This document shows, one piece after another, positions 19,501-31,500 of a stretch of DNA of 64,000 nucleotides; the first letter of the stretch is position 1, and every line of letters starts with the position of its first letter. The position numbers and the translations under genes are program-made. The stretch is taken from contig CAJNDS010000274.1 of NCBI GenBank assembly GCA_905221605.1, positions 116,900 through 180,899 on the forward strand. Reading direction: 5' to 3'. The notes under the pieces were generated by a model. It ran no database searches. It saw only the letters and a program-made list of their open reading frames with translations, and was not told where the DNA came from. Source of the DNA: Symbiodinium natans (lineage: Eukaryota > Sar > Dinophyceae > Suessiales > Symbiodiniaceae).

Positions 19501-22500
19501 ACGCAAAGAACTAATTGTTACTAGGCTTGAACAGTTTTTTTTAACATTTGCAATTATTATGAATATGGCAGAATAAATAGTACTGATAATGAATTAATTG
19601 AACATGAACAGAATAATGAATTATATGAAAGCGAAGAAGAAGAAGAGGATGAACAATAATATGAATATGAAGAAGAAGAAGAGGAAAGCGGATTATCAAT
19701 TCATGAAAAATGCAAATGGAATGGCACATTTGAATGGAAGATATGAAAAGAGCAGAAGAAGAAAATAAGAAAGAGTAGGAAACACCGAGCCAAGAATTAA
19801 ACAAAAAAAACAACAGAATTAAATATGCTAATTAGATTTTGTCTGTGAATTTCAAAAGTAAGAGACTTCACAAGCTTATTTCTTAAGCATACTTCATGAA
19901 TCATCAGAATCAAGTAAGGGCAGAATAAAAAAACAAGATATTGAACATGATTTTTTGAATATACCAAAAGTGAATTTGACAAATGTGGTAGGTAGAAAAT
20001 TTAATAAACAACTAGTCAATTGAAAACGTTGCAAAAACTACAAGCCAAACATTAGGATCATCAACAACGAGAATGAACAAATTAAGAAGTACACAAATTA
20101 AAAACAATGAGGAAGTTAAGCGGAGTTTACGATTATGTAGATACTAAGAAATTACCATAAAGTATAGAGAAAAATGATATTCTAAATAAGATGACAATAA
20201 GTATAATCATAACATGACATTTTTACCTATAAACTTCAATAGCATTAGGTATTTAAAGTTATGATGTTTTGGAAAATTTCGTGGTATATATACAGGAAAG
20301 CTGAAATATTTCTCGCCAAAATCATTTTAGTAAATATATCGAAACATTCAAGGCAATATATTAAAAATATTCATTGAAAAATATTCAGGGCAAAATAAAA
20401 CAATTCAGGGGAAATACTTCTATTGCACTTATTGAAAAAATGAGGTGTTTTTGGTTTTAGGAGAAACCAAACATCGAAAATGTTGCAAACTGTTCCCAAA
20501 TTTTCTCAAAAATAACGAATACATATCTCCCAGAGCCACCGCCAGATATGCGCTGCCACATCGGCAGCTTATCGCCACCGGCATGCCTTTCGACATCATG
20601 GGACACCAGCGCGAGTGAAAGCTCTGCAAATTTGCGGCTACTGTTGATGGCAAGATGAGGTCCAAGCGCCATCTAGCAGCAGAGGTGAAGCAAGACTCAC
20701 GTCCGCTCCAAGGCGGAGTGAGATGGCAGTGGCAACCCGTGGCTTTTCTGGGATCGAGGGGAAGTCTACGGAATCATGCCCCCTTGGCCATGTACAAGAA
20801 GTCTGCACGAGTCATGACATTGCAAAGCAATATTCGACAAGAATTAGATGACAAAGCAGTGCAAGAAGCGTAGCTTAAACAGCAGATGAGCACTTTTGGC
20901 TGAATGTATAGAAAGGCATAGCGATACCTTTTGGTTGCGAGTGAAAACAAAGATCCGTGCGTGCCGTAAGCCATGGATTTCAGCCGGAGGAACATGCCTT
21001 CTGGACAGAATCAGACCTCCCAGTCTGAACTTCAACACTAACCCCTAAATCCCTAAACCTTTAACCCTAAACCCTAAACCTTTTGGGGGTCCTTTCTCGT
21101 CTATTCCTCGATCCACATGTAGGGGCGCCCCTTAGTCCGCAAAAAGTGAGATCAACCTCCCGGCCGGTTTAGGGCTTAGGGCTTAGGGTTTGGGGGTTTA
21201 GGGTTTATGGTTTGGGGGTTTGGGGTTAGGTTTTATGGTTTGGGGGTTTCGGGTTTAGGGTAGGGCTTGGGGGTTTAGGGTGCGGATTTGGGGATTTGGG
21301 GGTCTAGGGTTGAGTGTTTGGGATTTTCCGGTTTTTGCGGCTTGCCATGCGCCTCCAGCTGTACTTTTAAGCATCGGACAAGGTAATATCCCAAAGTGGC
21401 TTAGGGGTTTAGGCCTTATAGGGGCTCAGGCTTAGCATCTGCTGCGTGGAGTCCTATACCCTAAACCCTAAACCCTAAACCCTAAACCTCTCAGCTACTC
21501 CAAACCCCAACGACCTGTGGCATCAACTTTCACGCGCGCGGCCATGCTTCGAACACAGCGTTGCCATTGTGACCATTGGATCTAAAGTGCAGACTGCACC
21601 TAAGAGCCGCCCATCCGGCAAGACCACGCGGAGCTCTTGACATCCTGTGTTCAGTTCAAGGGCGAGCTGCTTAGATGTCTCCAAAGCAAGGTCAGGCCCT
21701 CCAGCCCTGAGTCGCAACACTTCCAGTCCATCCAGCCCCAAGCATATCAGAATGATCGCGTCACCTTGGTAGCCCAGCACCCGAATTTTTCATAAAGGTA
21801 CGCTCTCTGGGGTCGGCGGCTACTTTAGAAGCTTATCAGGGTACCTGGAACCAGAAAAAAGGCGGCAAAAGGGCACATCTGGGCTGCCAGGTCACCTTCT
21901 TGTAGAAAGCCTTAGTTGTCCAGTAGCTAGGGGTTTTAAAGGTTAACCTTTGGGAATATAAGGGGAATATGTTAACCCAAAAAGGTTAAAGGTTAGCTAC
22001 TCTACTACTAAGAAGCTGACTTGCAAGATGCGATCTTGCTTTGTACCAATCGGCTTCGAGTCAGAGATGTAGTGGAGGCTTGGAAGCCACAACCAATCGC
22101 GCCAAGATGCCAAAGATGGAATAATCCGCTCTCCATAACTATTGTTTCCGCAAGCAATTGCACGGCCATCACTTCGGAGAAGTACTGTATGATAAGAACC
22201 TGCGGAGACCTGGGTGAACGTGACACCCTCTTCCAAAGGCGGAATATTGCAGTTTCCATAAGAATTCAAGCCACATGCAACAGCACGGCCGTCACTTCGC
22301 AGAAACACGTTATGACGTGCGCCTGCGGCAACCTGGGTGTACGTCACACCCTCATCCAAAGGTGGAATGTCAGGTAGTTCAGTACCATCATGTCCGCAAG
22401 CAACGGCACGGCCATCACTTCGGAGAAGCAGTACGATATGAGGTCCACCTGTGGAAACCTGGGTGAATGTCACACCTTCTTCCAAAGGCGGAATGTTGCA

Positions 22501-25500
22501 AATTGGGACACATGGTCGCGAGCCATTGGGCATGCAATCAACAGCACGTCCATCACTTCGGAGAAGCACTATATGTCCTCCACCTGCCGAAACCTGGGTG
22601 TATGTCAGGCCTTCATCCAAGGCATCCAAGGGTTGGGTTCGAGTGTATGTCACACCCTCATCCAAAGGCGGAATCTCGCGCTCGCCAACACCTGAATTTC
22701 CGCAAACAACAGCACGGCCATCACTCCGGAGAAGTACTGTATGATAAGAACCTGCAGAGACCTGGGTGTATGTCACACCCTTATCCAAAGGCGGAATGTC
22801 GCATTGTCCACGATCATTGCGACCACAGGCAATAGCGCAGCCATCACTGCGGAGAAGCACTGTATGCCCCCCACCTGCAGAAACCATTGGAGAGCGCTCT
22901 CTTTTTTCGGCAATGCCTATAAACCCTCAAAACCTTTGACTTACTGGCTCTTGGTAGGGAATGATCCCTCGACGGAAGTAAGTACCCCGTATGATCCTTT
23001 AAAGAGTATACGCCTAAAAAGCCTTAAAGCCTTGTCTGAATCTCGCTCGATGGAACCCTGGGGGCTTTTCGGGCACTTTAGGGTTTAGGGTTTAGGGTTT
23101 ACAGTTTAAGATCATTGTGAGGATTGATAACATGAGTAGTTACCTATAGGCTCCAATAGTAGGGTTGAGGCCTTCGATAATTATCATGGAACAAGCCGGT
23201 TGGCAAATCTTTGAGAAGCAGCTACCTCATGCGGCACACCCCCCCCCTCCCCCCCTAACCCTAAACCCTAACCCCTAAACACTGAACCCTGAAACCCTAA
23301 ACATTTTGGTCAATGTCTGTCAACCGCGTCATGGCACAGGCCATTGACGAAGAAAGGAATGGTGCACCCTAAGCCCTAAACCCTATTGTTGGGTGTCATA
23401 GGAAGGTAGGAAGAGACCTCGCCACCCCTCTGAAAATTAAGAATTTACCCTAAACCCTAAACCCTAAACCCTAAACCCTAAACCCTAAACCCGAATCTGC
23501 AGAAACTGTGTAGGAGTTTTGGGCTTAGGGCTTCGGAAATGCCATCACGAAGGTTCGGGGTTTGTTCCGGCTTCGCCCTCCATTTCAATCCCGAACCCTT
23601 AGGGTTTAGGGTTTAGGGTTTAGGGTTTAAGGCTTAGGGTTTAGGGTTTAGGGTTTTGTGCGATTTGTTCGCCGCATCGCTCCACTTTTTGGCTTGACCT
23701 TTTAGGGCAAATTTGCTCCGATGTGCCAAACTGAACCCTAAACCCTACATTCTGAACCTTAGTTTCTGAGTTCATAAGCCCCAAAAAAGGGTACACTTTC
23801 AGTTCTATAGGAGACTCTAGTACCCCAACAAGTGTAAAGTGTGCCCACTCAGCTACTGAGGAACCTTACAAGGAGGGGCCCCCCTCACTATACCAACTAT
23901 AGTTCAGGGACTTATAACCAAATTTAGGATCCTTATAACCGAATTCAGGGCACTTCTAACTCTGCTTATAACTACGGGGGCCCCTCCTTGTATTGAGGAA
24001 CCTTAAACCCTAAACCCTAAACCCTAAACCCCAAACCCGGAACCCTGGACCCCAACAGTCCTTGCCGCCCTGAAGACGCGTTCCGAACTGCCCGGAAGGC
24101 ACCAGGAGTTGGATGTTGTTAGAGCCCACCTCGCAGGTGCCAAGAACTTTGGGGGTTTAGGGTTTAGGGTTTAGGGTTTAGGGTTTAGGGTTTAGGGTTT
24201 AGGTTTTCAAAGGGGTTCGGTTCGGGGTGAGGGCGTAGGCGTACAAGGTGTAGGGCTTCAAAGGCCCCTGGTTCTTAGTAGGGAATGAGGGAATTCGGGC
24301 CCTCTATATGCCCTTTAAGGGATTGCAAAGGGTACCTCATTCCCTCATTCCCCACCAAACGCTAAACTCTACAGTAAACTCTAAACTCTAAACTCTAAAC
24401 CCTAAACCCTAAACCCTAAACCCTAAACCCTAAACCCTAAACCCTAAACCAGCCAGAAGGTTTAGGGTTCACGGTTTAGGGTTCAAGACTCTGGGCTGAA
24501 GTCCTACGCTCAGGCTTTAAGGGTTTAGGGTTTAGGGTTTAGGGTTTAGGGGTTAGGGGTTAGGGTTTAGGGCCTAAACTCCAGCTTCCGGGTTCAAGCC
24601 GCATTGCGGTCGCAAAACAACTGAGCAAGAAAACAGCTCAATGCGATATGGTCAGTTCTCTAGATTGGGGTCCCTTTTGGGGTCCTTTGTAAACGGCTGC
24701 CCCTCTTATTTCGGGTACTCAAAGGCACCATATTTGAGGGACATGACCATATTATTGTGTACTGGGGATTGGGGTGCACGATGCACGTCTTAGTGCCTTC
24801 TTGATCAACAGATGGCTCATCTCTCTGCCCTTAGCCTTCTCAAACACTTCGCCTTCCGGTCCCTTCGGTTTAGGGTTTAGGGTTTAGGGTTTAGGGTTTA
24901 GGGAAACCCCCCGGCCTAATCTGGGCTTTAAGGGTTTTTGGGTCGCTTGGGGTGTAGAGTTGATGAGCTTTGGCACTCCTGGTGGCGATTGCAAGGCAAT
25001 GACTCGGGGTTTAGGGTTTCGGGTTTGGGGTGTAAGGGGACTATGACTATGAGAAGATGCGCTTTTTGGCTAATAGTGCGCACCCGTTGCAGAAAGAAAG
25101 GCAACAATCCCAAGAAAGAGCTGAGAAGTCCTTGCCCTTGCTTCGTGCAAGCAAGCTGCAAAGTTCTGCGCCATGCCAACAATGGTCCCTTGCCTCATCA
25201 CGTCGGCCGCGCAGAAAACAACACTATCAAACCGCCATCGAAAACTAGGAGTAGAAAGCGCTGCCCTTCCAGCACTGGACAAAACCCTCTGAAGCCGAAA
25301 GCCTAAACCCTCCAAAGCCGAATCGTAGAATGAGTCAGAGTAGAGTGAGTCAGAGGCCAGGGACACCCCGAAAAACGACTACACCCCACAAACCCTACAG
25401 ACCCCTGTAAACTACAAACCCAGAAAGTTGCCGGAGCGCTTCCACCCTAAATCGGGAAACAAATAAGCAAGTAAACGCCCGAAAAGAAGGTTCCAAACAA

Positions 25501-28500
25501 AAACAAAAAACAAAAAGCTAAACCATAAACCCTAGAAGCCCTAAATCCTACAGGAAGGCTCTTTTTTTACGGAGTTTTCGAGGCTAAGGATTTTGAGGGT
25601 TTGGGCTTGAAGGGCTTCTCTAGGGGTTTGATGTAGTTTGTAGCGTCTTATCTTCAAAACCACAAGCAACCTGCAAGCAAACAACGTTCTAGGCCCTAAA
25701 CCCTAAACCCTAAACCCTAAACCGTGAATGTAGGTGCTCCAAGGCGGAGTATGGTGTTCAAGATGACGAGCTTCTGGGCTTGTCTGTATTGCCGTGCTCA
25801 TGGCTGCGTGTGTATACCTGGGACCCTCTTTACCTGCAGTTTTATGCCTTGTCAGTACCGACTGAGGGTGGGGGGAGACTACTTATCTGTAGGTAAATAG
25901 AGTCCCAGGTAAGCCCTAAGCGTCGTATCGTGGTACAGTCACGACTGCGAAGGGCAGCGGAAAGGGATAGCAACTGTACCAATCCTTTGCTGAACGGGAA
26001 GAAACCCTAAACCCTAAACCTTAAACCCTAAACCCTAAACTCTAAACCCTAAACTCTAAACCCTAAACCCTGAAGGTCTGCATTCAGTCTGCAAAACTGT
26101 AAGAAGCTACACGACACCAAGTGGAAATGAAGAGTCTAGCAAATGGCAGTGGAAGGAAATGCTCAAAGATGATACTATTACAACCTGGGTTTAGGGTTTA
26201 GGGTTTAGGGTTTAGGGTTGAGGACACGAAACAACACCCCCTGGTCTTGAATTCGCTCCGGCTTCCCATGCCCTCTTAGGCACGGGCAAGGAGGCTTCAC
26301 CTTTAGGGTTTAGGGTTTAGGGTTTAGGAGCATTCGGGGTTCAGGGTTCAGGGCTTTCAGGATTGTGGCTCGAGCTTGACGGCTTCGGGCCTGTAGGTCT
26401 TGAGGCCCACTGTATACGAACAGTCTTTCATAGGAAGTATAGTACCCCCTTATTATCATCCCTACTACAGGCTCTTCGTCTAAGCAAGAACGCCCCAAGG
26501 TTTGGGGATTAGGCTGCTGGATCATGGGCTTCCCTGCCAGCCCCTCTATATTTACCCCTAGGTTCCCACCTTAATTAGCCAGAATTATCCCTGAAATTCC
26601 TTAATTATGGGGTGAACCTAGGGGGGTCTAAACCCTAAACCCTAAGCCCTAAGCCCGAACCCTAAACCCTAAACCCTCAGCCCTAAACCCTAAACCCTAA
26701 ACCCTAAACCCTAAACCCTAAACCCTAAACCCTAAACCCTAAACCCTAAACCCTAAACCCTAAACCCTAAACCCAACCCTCTGGTTTAGGCTGTGGGATG
26801 CTACTCCTTGAGAGTTCGGGCTGAGATCGGATTGGTGGCGAGGGCATAGGGATCCAGAACTCTGAAGGGGAGGGTTTCAGGGCTTTAAGGTTTTGGGGTT
26901 TAGGGTTTAGGGGTTTGGGGTTTAGGGCTTAGGGTTTGGGGTTTAGGGTTTAGGGTTTGGGGGTTTAGGGTTTGGGGTTTGGGGTCTGGGTTTCGGTGTT
27001 TAGGGCTAATGGCTTAGCGATCAAGGTCTAGCGTTGCAACACCCTTAGGGTAGTTTTATGGTCGCATAGTAGGGGCCCTTTGAAGGGGACCTCTTATATA
27101 CCCCTCCTAAACCCAAACCAAACCCAGGGCCCATACTTCAGAACCCTTTGAAGGGACCAAATTAAGGGCCCAAAAGGACCTTAAAAACAATCCTGAAATA
27201 GTAGGATTTCCTGAAAATAGGGACCCCAATAAGGTACCCCCAATTTCGGAATCCGCGACCCTTCTTATTCCTAGCCCTAAACCCCAAACCCTAAACCCTA
27301 AACCCTCAGGATAACTACCCTTAGAAACACTCAAGGGGCCGTGGTGGTAGGCACTGTGCTCCGCGACGTAGCCGGCCTCAGTCCCATGCAGGGCTCGTTT
27401 CTCAGAATGCAAAGTCTTGGAGGCCTTTTTTCAGCGCTAACTTGTGAGATAACTTAACTTTATTGGATGTTATCCTAAACCCTACAAACCCTAAAAACCC
27501 TAAACCCTAACCCCTAAACCCCTAAACCCCTAAACACCCCTATACACCCCTATACACCCCTATACACCCCTATACACCCCCATACACCCCTATACACCCC
27601 TACACCCCTAAACCCCTAACCTAGCCACCCCAACACCCACGCCGGGAACCAAGTCTGGGTTGACCCCCTATAGAAATTAACCTCAATTGAAAACCAAAAA
27701 TAACGTACTTCAAGGGACTAAAGGAGGGACCCTTATAAGAGACCTTAGGGGTTGTTGAGGGGCTGCTTAGGTATATAGGGACTATCTAAGGTATATACTA
27801 TAGGGTCATATAGGGGATTAGGGGATCCGAAACATGGTCCTTGAACTTGGGTCCCCCTGTTAGCCCTTATATACACTATACCACTATACAGAATAAGGGC
27901 CCATACTTCGGATCCCGTTAAACCCCTTTAAACAAGGGAAAGGGACCATCCTAAGGGCCATGAATCTAACCTTAGATAATCTACACATTGGGCCATATTC
28001 TACAAGCAGGGGCCCCCTTACTATACTAGCTATAGTTAAGGGACTTATAACCTAACTTAGGATCCATACAACCCAATTTAGGGCACTTAAGACTCTACTG
28101 ATGACTAGGGGGGCCCCTCCTTGTAGATAACCTATATATTGGGCCATGTTCTAGACCCAGGAGTAACCTAGGCATGAAAAGGGTGCCCTGGTTTGGTTTA
28201 AAGGGGATTATCAGGGAACCCAGATCCTTATACAAAAGGAACCAAGGGCCTACTCGTATTTTGGAAATGCGGACTAGGGTTTAGGGTTTAGCGGAGCTAC
28301 TTTGTAGAGCAGTCGCGGGACCGTAAACTGCAAACCCTAAACCCTAAACCCTAAACCCCCAAACGCCAAACCCTAAACCCGGCCGAAACCGCTCTTCCCA
28401 TGGTCCGAGGGTCCCTCCTTTGTACATTGGCCCGGGTCCCTACCGGGAGTAGCCTGCATACCCCCTGAAACAGCATACCGTACTTGCCGGGCATTTGTTC

Positions 28501-31500
28501 TAAGAAACATTCAACATACCCCTTGGGCAGACCCTCTAAAGACACTAAGGGGCACGGTGTGGTAAAGTCCCTTCCATATATTATCCTTGTGTAGGTCACG
28601 GGGTATGGGTTTTGGTTGGGTATGTTGAATCTATCTCAGATATATGCTTGGTAGCCCAGTCATCATATTAAAAGCAAAGGGTTCCCTTTGTTGGGATGGT
28701 TACTTTATAAGGGAACGATGAACCAACAAAAGGGTAAAGGGTACTGCTGGGATACGAAGTATGTTTTCGAAACCTTGAACCCTGAACCTAACTGCCAAAG
28801 CCATGGAATTCCACAGGTACAGAAAACCCTAGGGGTTTAGGGTTTAGGGTTTAGGGTTTAGGGTTTAGGGTTTAGGGTTTAGGGGGTGTTCAGGGTTCAG
28901 GATTTGGGTTTCCCGATTTCTCAGGGCCTTGGGGCTTGATTTTGCTTGGAGGTTCAGGGTACTTCTTAACCAATTATAACTGTACTTATAACCCACTTAT
29001 AAGCCCCTTAGGTGCCCTAATATGGTTATAAGTACAGTAATAAGTACAGTTATCATTGGTTTATAGGTACAGAACCCATCCAGTCTTGTCGCCGATGCTT
29101 ACTGTAAGCAACCCAGAAGCACTCTAAATAATCACATAGTATCGGACCCGGCTGCCACTACATCATACCCAGCCCCTTCGACGGATACCTTCCTGGACCC
29201 ACGAGTGGCTTGGGAATAAAAAAAAGAACCCTAAACCCTAAACCCTAAACCCTAAACCCTAAACCCTAAACCCTTTTTGGTTCAAAGAGGCCTATGAGGG
29301 AACCCCAACCCTAAAAAAGGGGAATAAGGGCTTTTTCTGGGTCCAACCTTCGTTTTTGGGGGTGGGTGTAAGCTTTAGTGAGAACTTCTCAAGGTCTTGG
29401 GATGTTTTTTAGGGTTTAGGGTTTAGGGTTTCGTGTTGAGGGTTTAGGGTTTAGGGTTTAGGGTTTAGGCAGCGCACATCATCTTGTCACGTAAGCATTC
29501 GACATCGGGGGCGTCTGGAGCCTCGAAGCACGTGGCTCCCTGAGCTGACTTTGTACCTTGGCTGTCTTCTTGGCCCTAGACCCTAAACCCTAAACACTAA
29601 ACCCTTAAGCCTAAACCCCCAAAAGGAAGAATGGACTCCGTGGCAGCTATACTCTGCTTGCGCTAGGCTGAAGAGTGTCAGAAACGAGGCATGGCCACAC
29701 ATGAGAGAAAAAACTGTGATACTTTGAGACGCGGTCCAGGCGCTGCGCTGCTGTCTCCGCCATTCCCGGCGTCCCCCCAGGTCACCACGGACCCGTCGCG
29801 AAGAATCGCAGCGAAAGCTGCCTGAGAGGCCTGGATTTGCTGCCTTGGTGGCCCCGCAACCACCCTAAACCCTAAACCCTAAACCCTAAACCCTTTGTGG
29901 GCTTGCTTACTTTAGCAGGCTGCCTTGGTAGCCCACACTAAAAGAAGGGTACCTTTCGTGGGGTTGCTTACTTTGGCAGGGAGCCTTGAACCAAAAAAAG
30001 GGAAAAGGGTGCCACTGGGCTACGAAGCTGCACGCCCGTCAGCTGACTTTGTACCGCGGAGCTGTCGCCCCCAGCATCTGCATCTCCCCAGGCAGCCCCC
30101 TCGGGGTCCCCCCAGGATACCACGGAGCCATCATGCAGGATCGCGGCAAAGGCGCTGTCTGTAGCCTGGATATGGTGGACATTCTTCAGCTGATCTTGAA
30201 CATGAGCAGCATCACCGCCAAACATAGGGCTGCCCCACACCACGACAGACCCGTCGCTGCGGATCGCGGCAAAAGCACCCACAGGTACAGAAAACCCTAC
30301 TAGGTACACTCAGGTGTTCAGGGTTCAGGATTTGGGTTTCCCGATTTCTCAGGGCCTTGGGGCTTGATTTTGCTTGGAGGTTCAGGGTACTTCTTAACCA
30401 ATTATAACTGTACTTATAACCCACTTATAAGCCCCTTAGGTGCCCTAATATGGTTATAAGTACAGTAATAAGTACAGTTATCATTGGTTTATAGGTACAG
30501 AACCCATCCAGTCTTGTCGCCGATGCTTACTGTAAGCAACCCAGAAGCACTCTAAATAATCACATAGTATCGGACCCGGATGCCACTACATCATACCCAG
30601 CCCCTTCGATGGATACCTTCCTGGACCCACGAGTGGCTTGGGAATAAAAAAAAGAACCCTAAACCCTAAACCCTAAAACCTTTTTGGTTCAAAGAGGCCT
30701 ATGAGGGAACCCCAAACCTAAAAAAGGGGAATAAGGGCTTTTTCTGGGTCCAACCTTCGTTTTTGGGGGTGGGTGTAAGCTTTAGTGAGAACTTCTCAAG
30801 GTCTTGGGATGTTTTTTAGGGTTTAGGGTCTAGGGTTTCGGGTTGAGGGTTTAGGGTTTAGGGTTTAGGGCCAGGGTTTAGGCAGCGCACGCCATCTTGT
30901 CACTTAAGCATTCGACATCGGGGGCGTCTGGAGCCTCGAAGCACGTGGCTCCCTGAGCTGACTTTGTACCTTGGCTGTCTTCTTGGCCCTAGACCCTAAA
31001 CCCTAAACGCTAAACCCTTAAGCCTAAACCCCCAAAAGGAAGATGGACTCCGTGGCAGCTTTACTCTGCTTGCGCTAGGCTGAAGAGTGTCAGAAACGAG
31101 GCATGGCCACACATGAGAGAAACAACTATGATACTTTGAGACGCGGAGTAAGGCGCTGCGCTGCTGTCTCCGCCATTCCCGGCGTCCCCCCAGGTCACCA
31201 CGGACCCGTCGCGAAGAATCGCAGCGAAAGCTGCCTGAGAGGCCTGGATTTGCTGCCTTGGTGGCCCCGCAACCACCCTAAACCCTAAACCCTAAACCCT
31301 AAACCCTAAACCCTTTGTGGGCTTGCTTACTTTAGCCGGCTGCCTTGGTAGCCCACACGAAAAGAAGGGTACCTTTCGTGGGGTTGCTTACTTTGGCAGG
31401 GAGCCTTGAACCAAAAAAAGGGAAAAGGGTGCCACTGGGCTGCGAAGCTGCACGCCCGTCAGCTGACTTTGTACCGCGGAGCTGTCGCCCCCAGCATCTG

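Larger units (their letters stand above)
19047..24060 (-). other. 5-kb TOP2 intron (GA-AG) containing an RCC1-like gene
   Basis: Joins [13 protein letters not shown], with GAC present at both ends (GACT at the donor, GACC after the acceptor). Contents from the donor: family F element, decayed arrays, RCC1-like gene B (21523-22887), arrays, an unassigned stretch (20460-21040), and an AT-rich island (19300-20460). Confidence 0.85.

Noticed and set aside
19541-19813. 90-codon minus-strand ORF in the AT-rich island
   Set aside because: Low-complexity I/L/H/S product complementary to GAA-rich sequence; no support.
22021-23088. Plus-strand ORFs opposite RCC1-like gene B
   Set aside because: Shadows of the RCC1 repeat exons; no independent motif.
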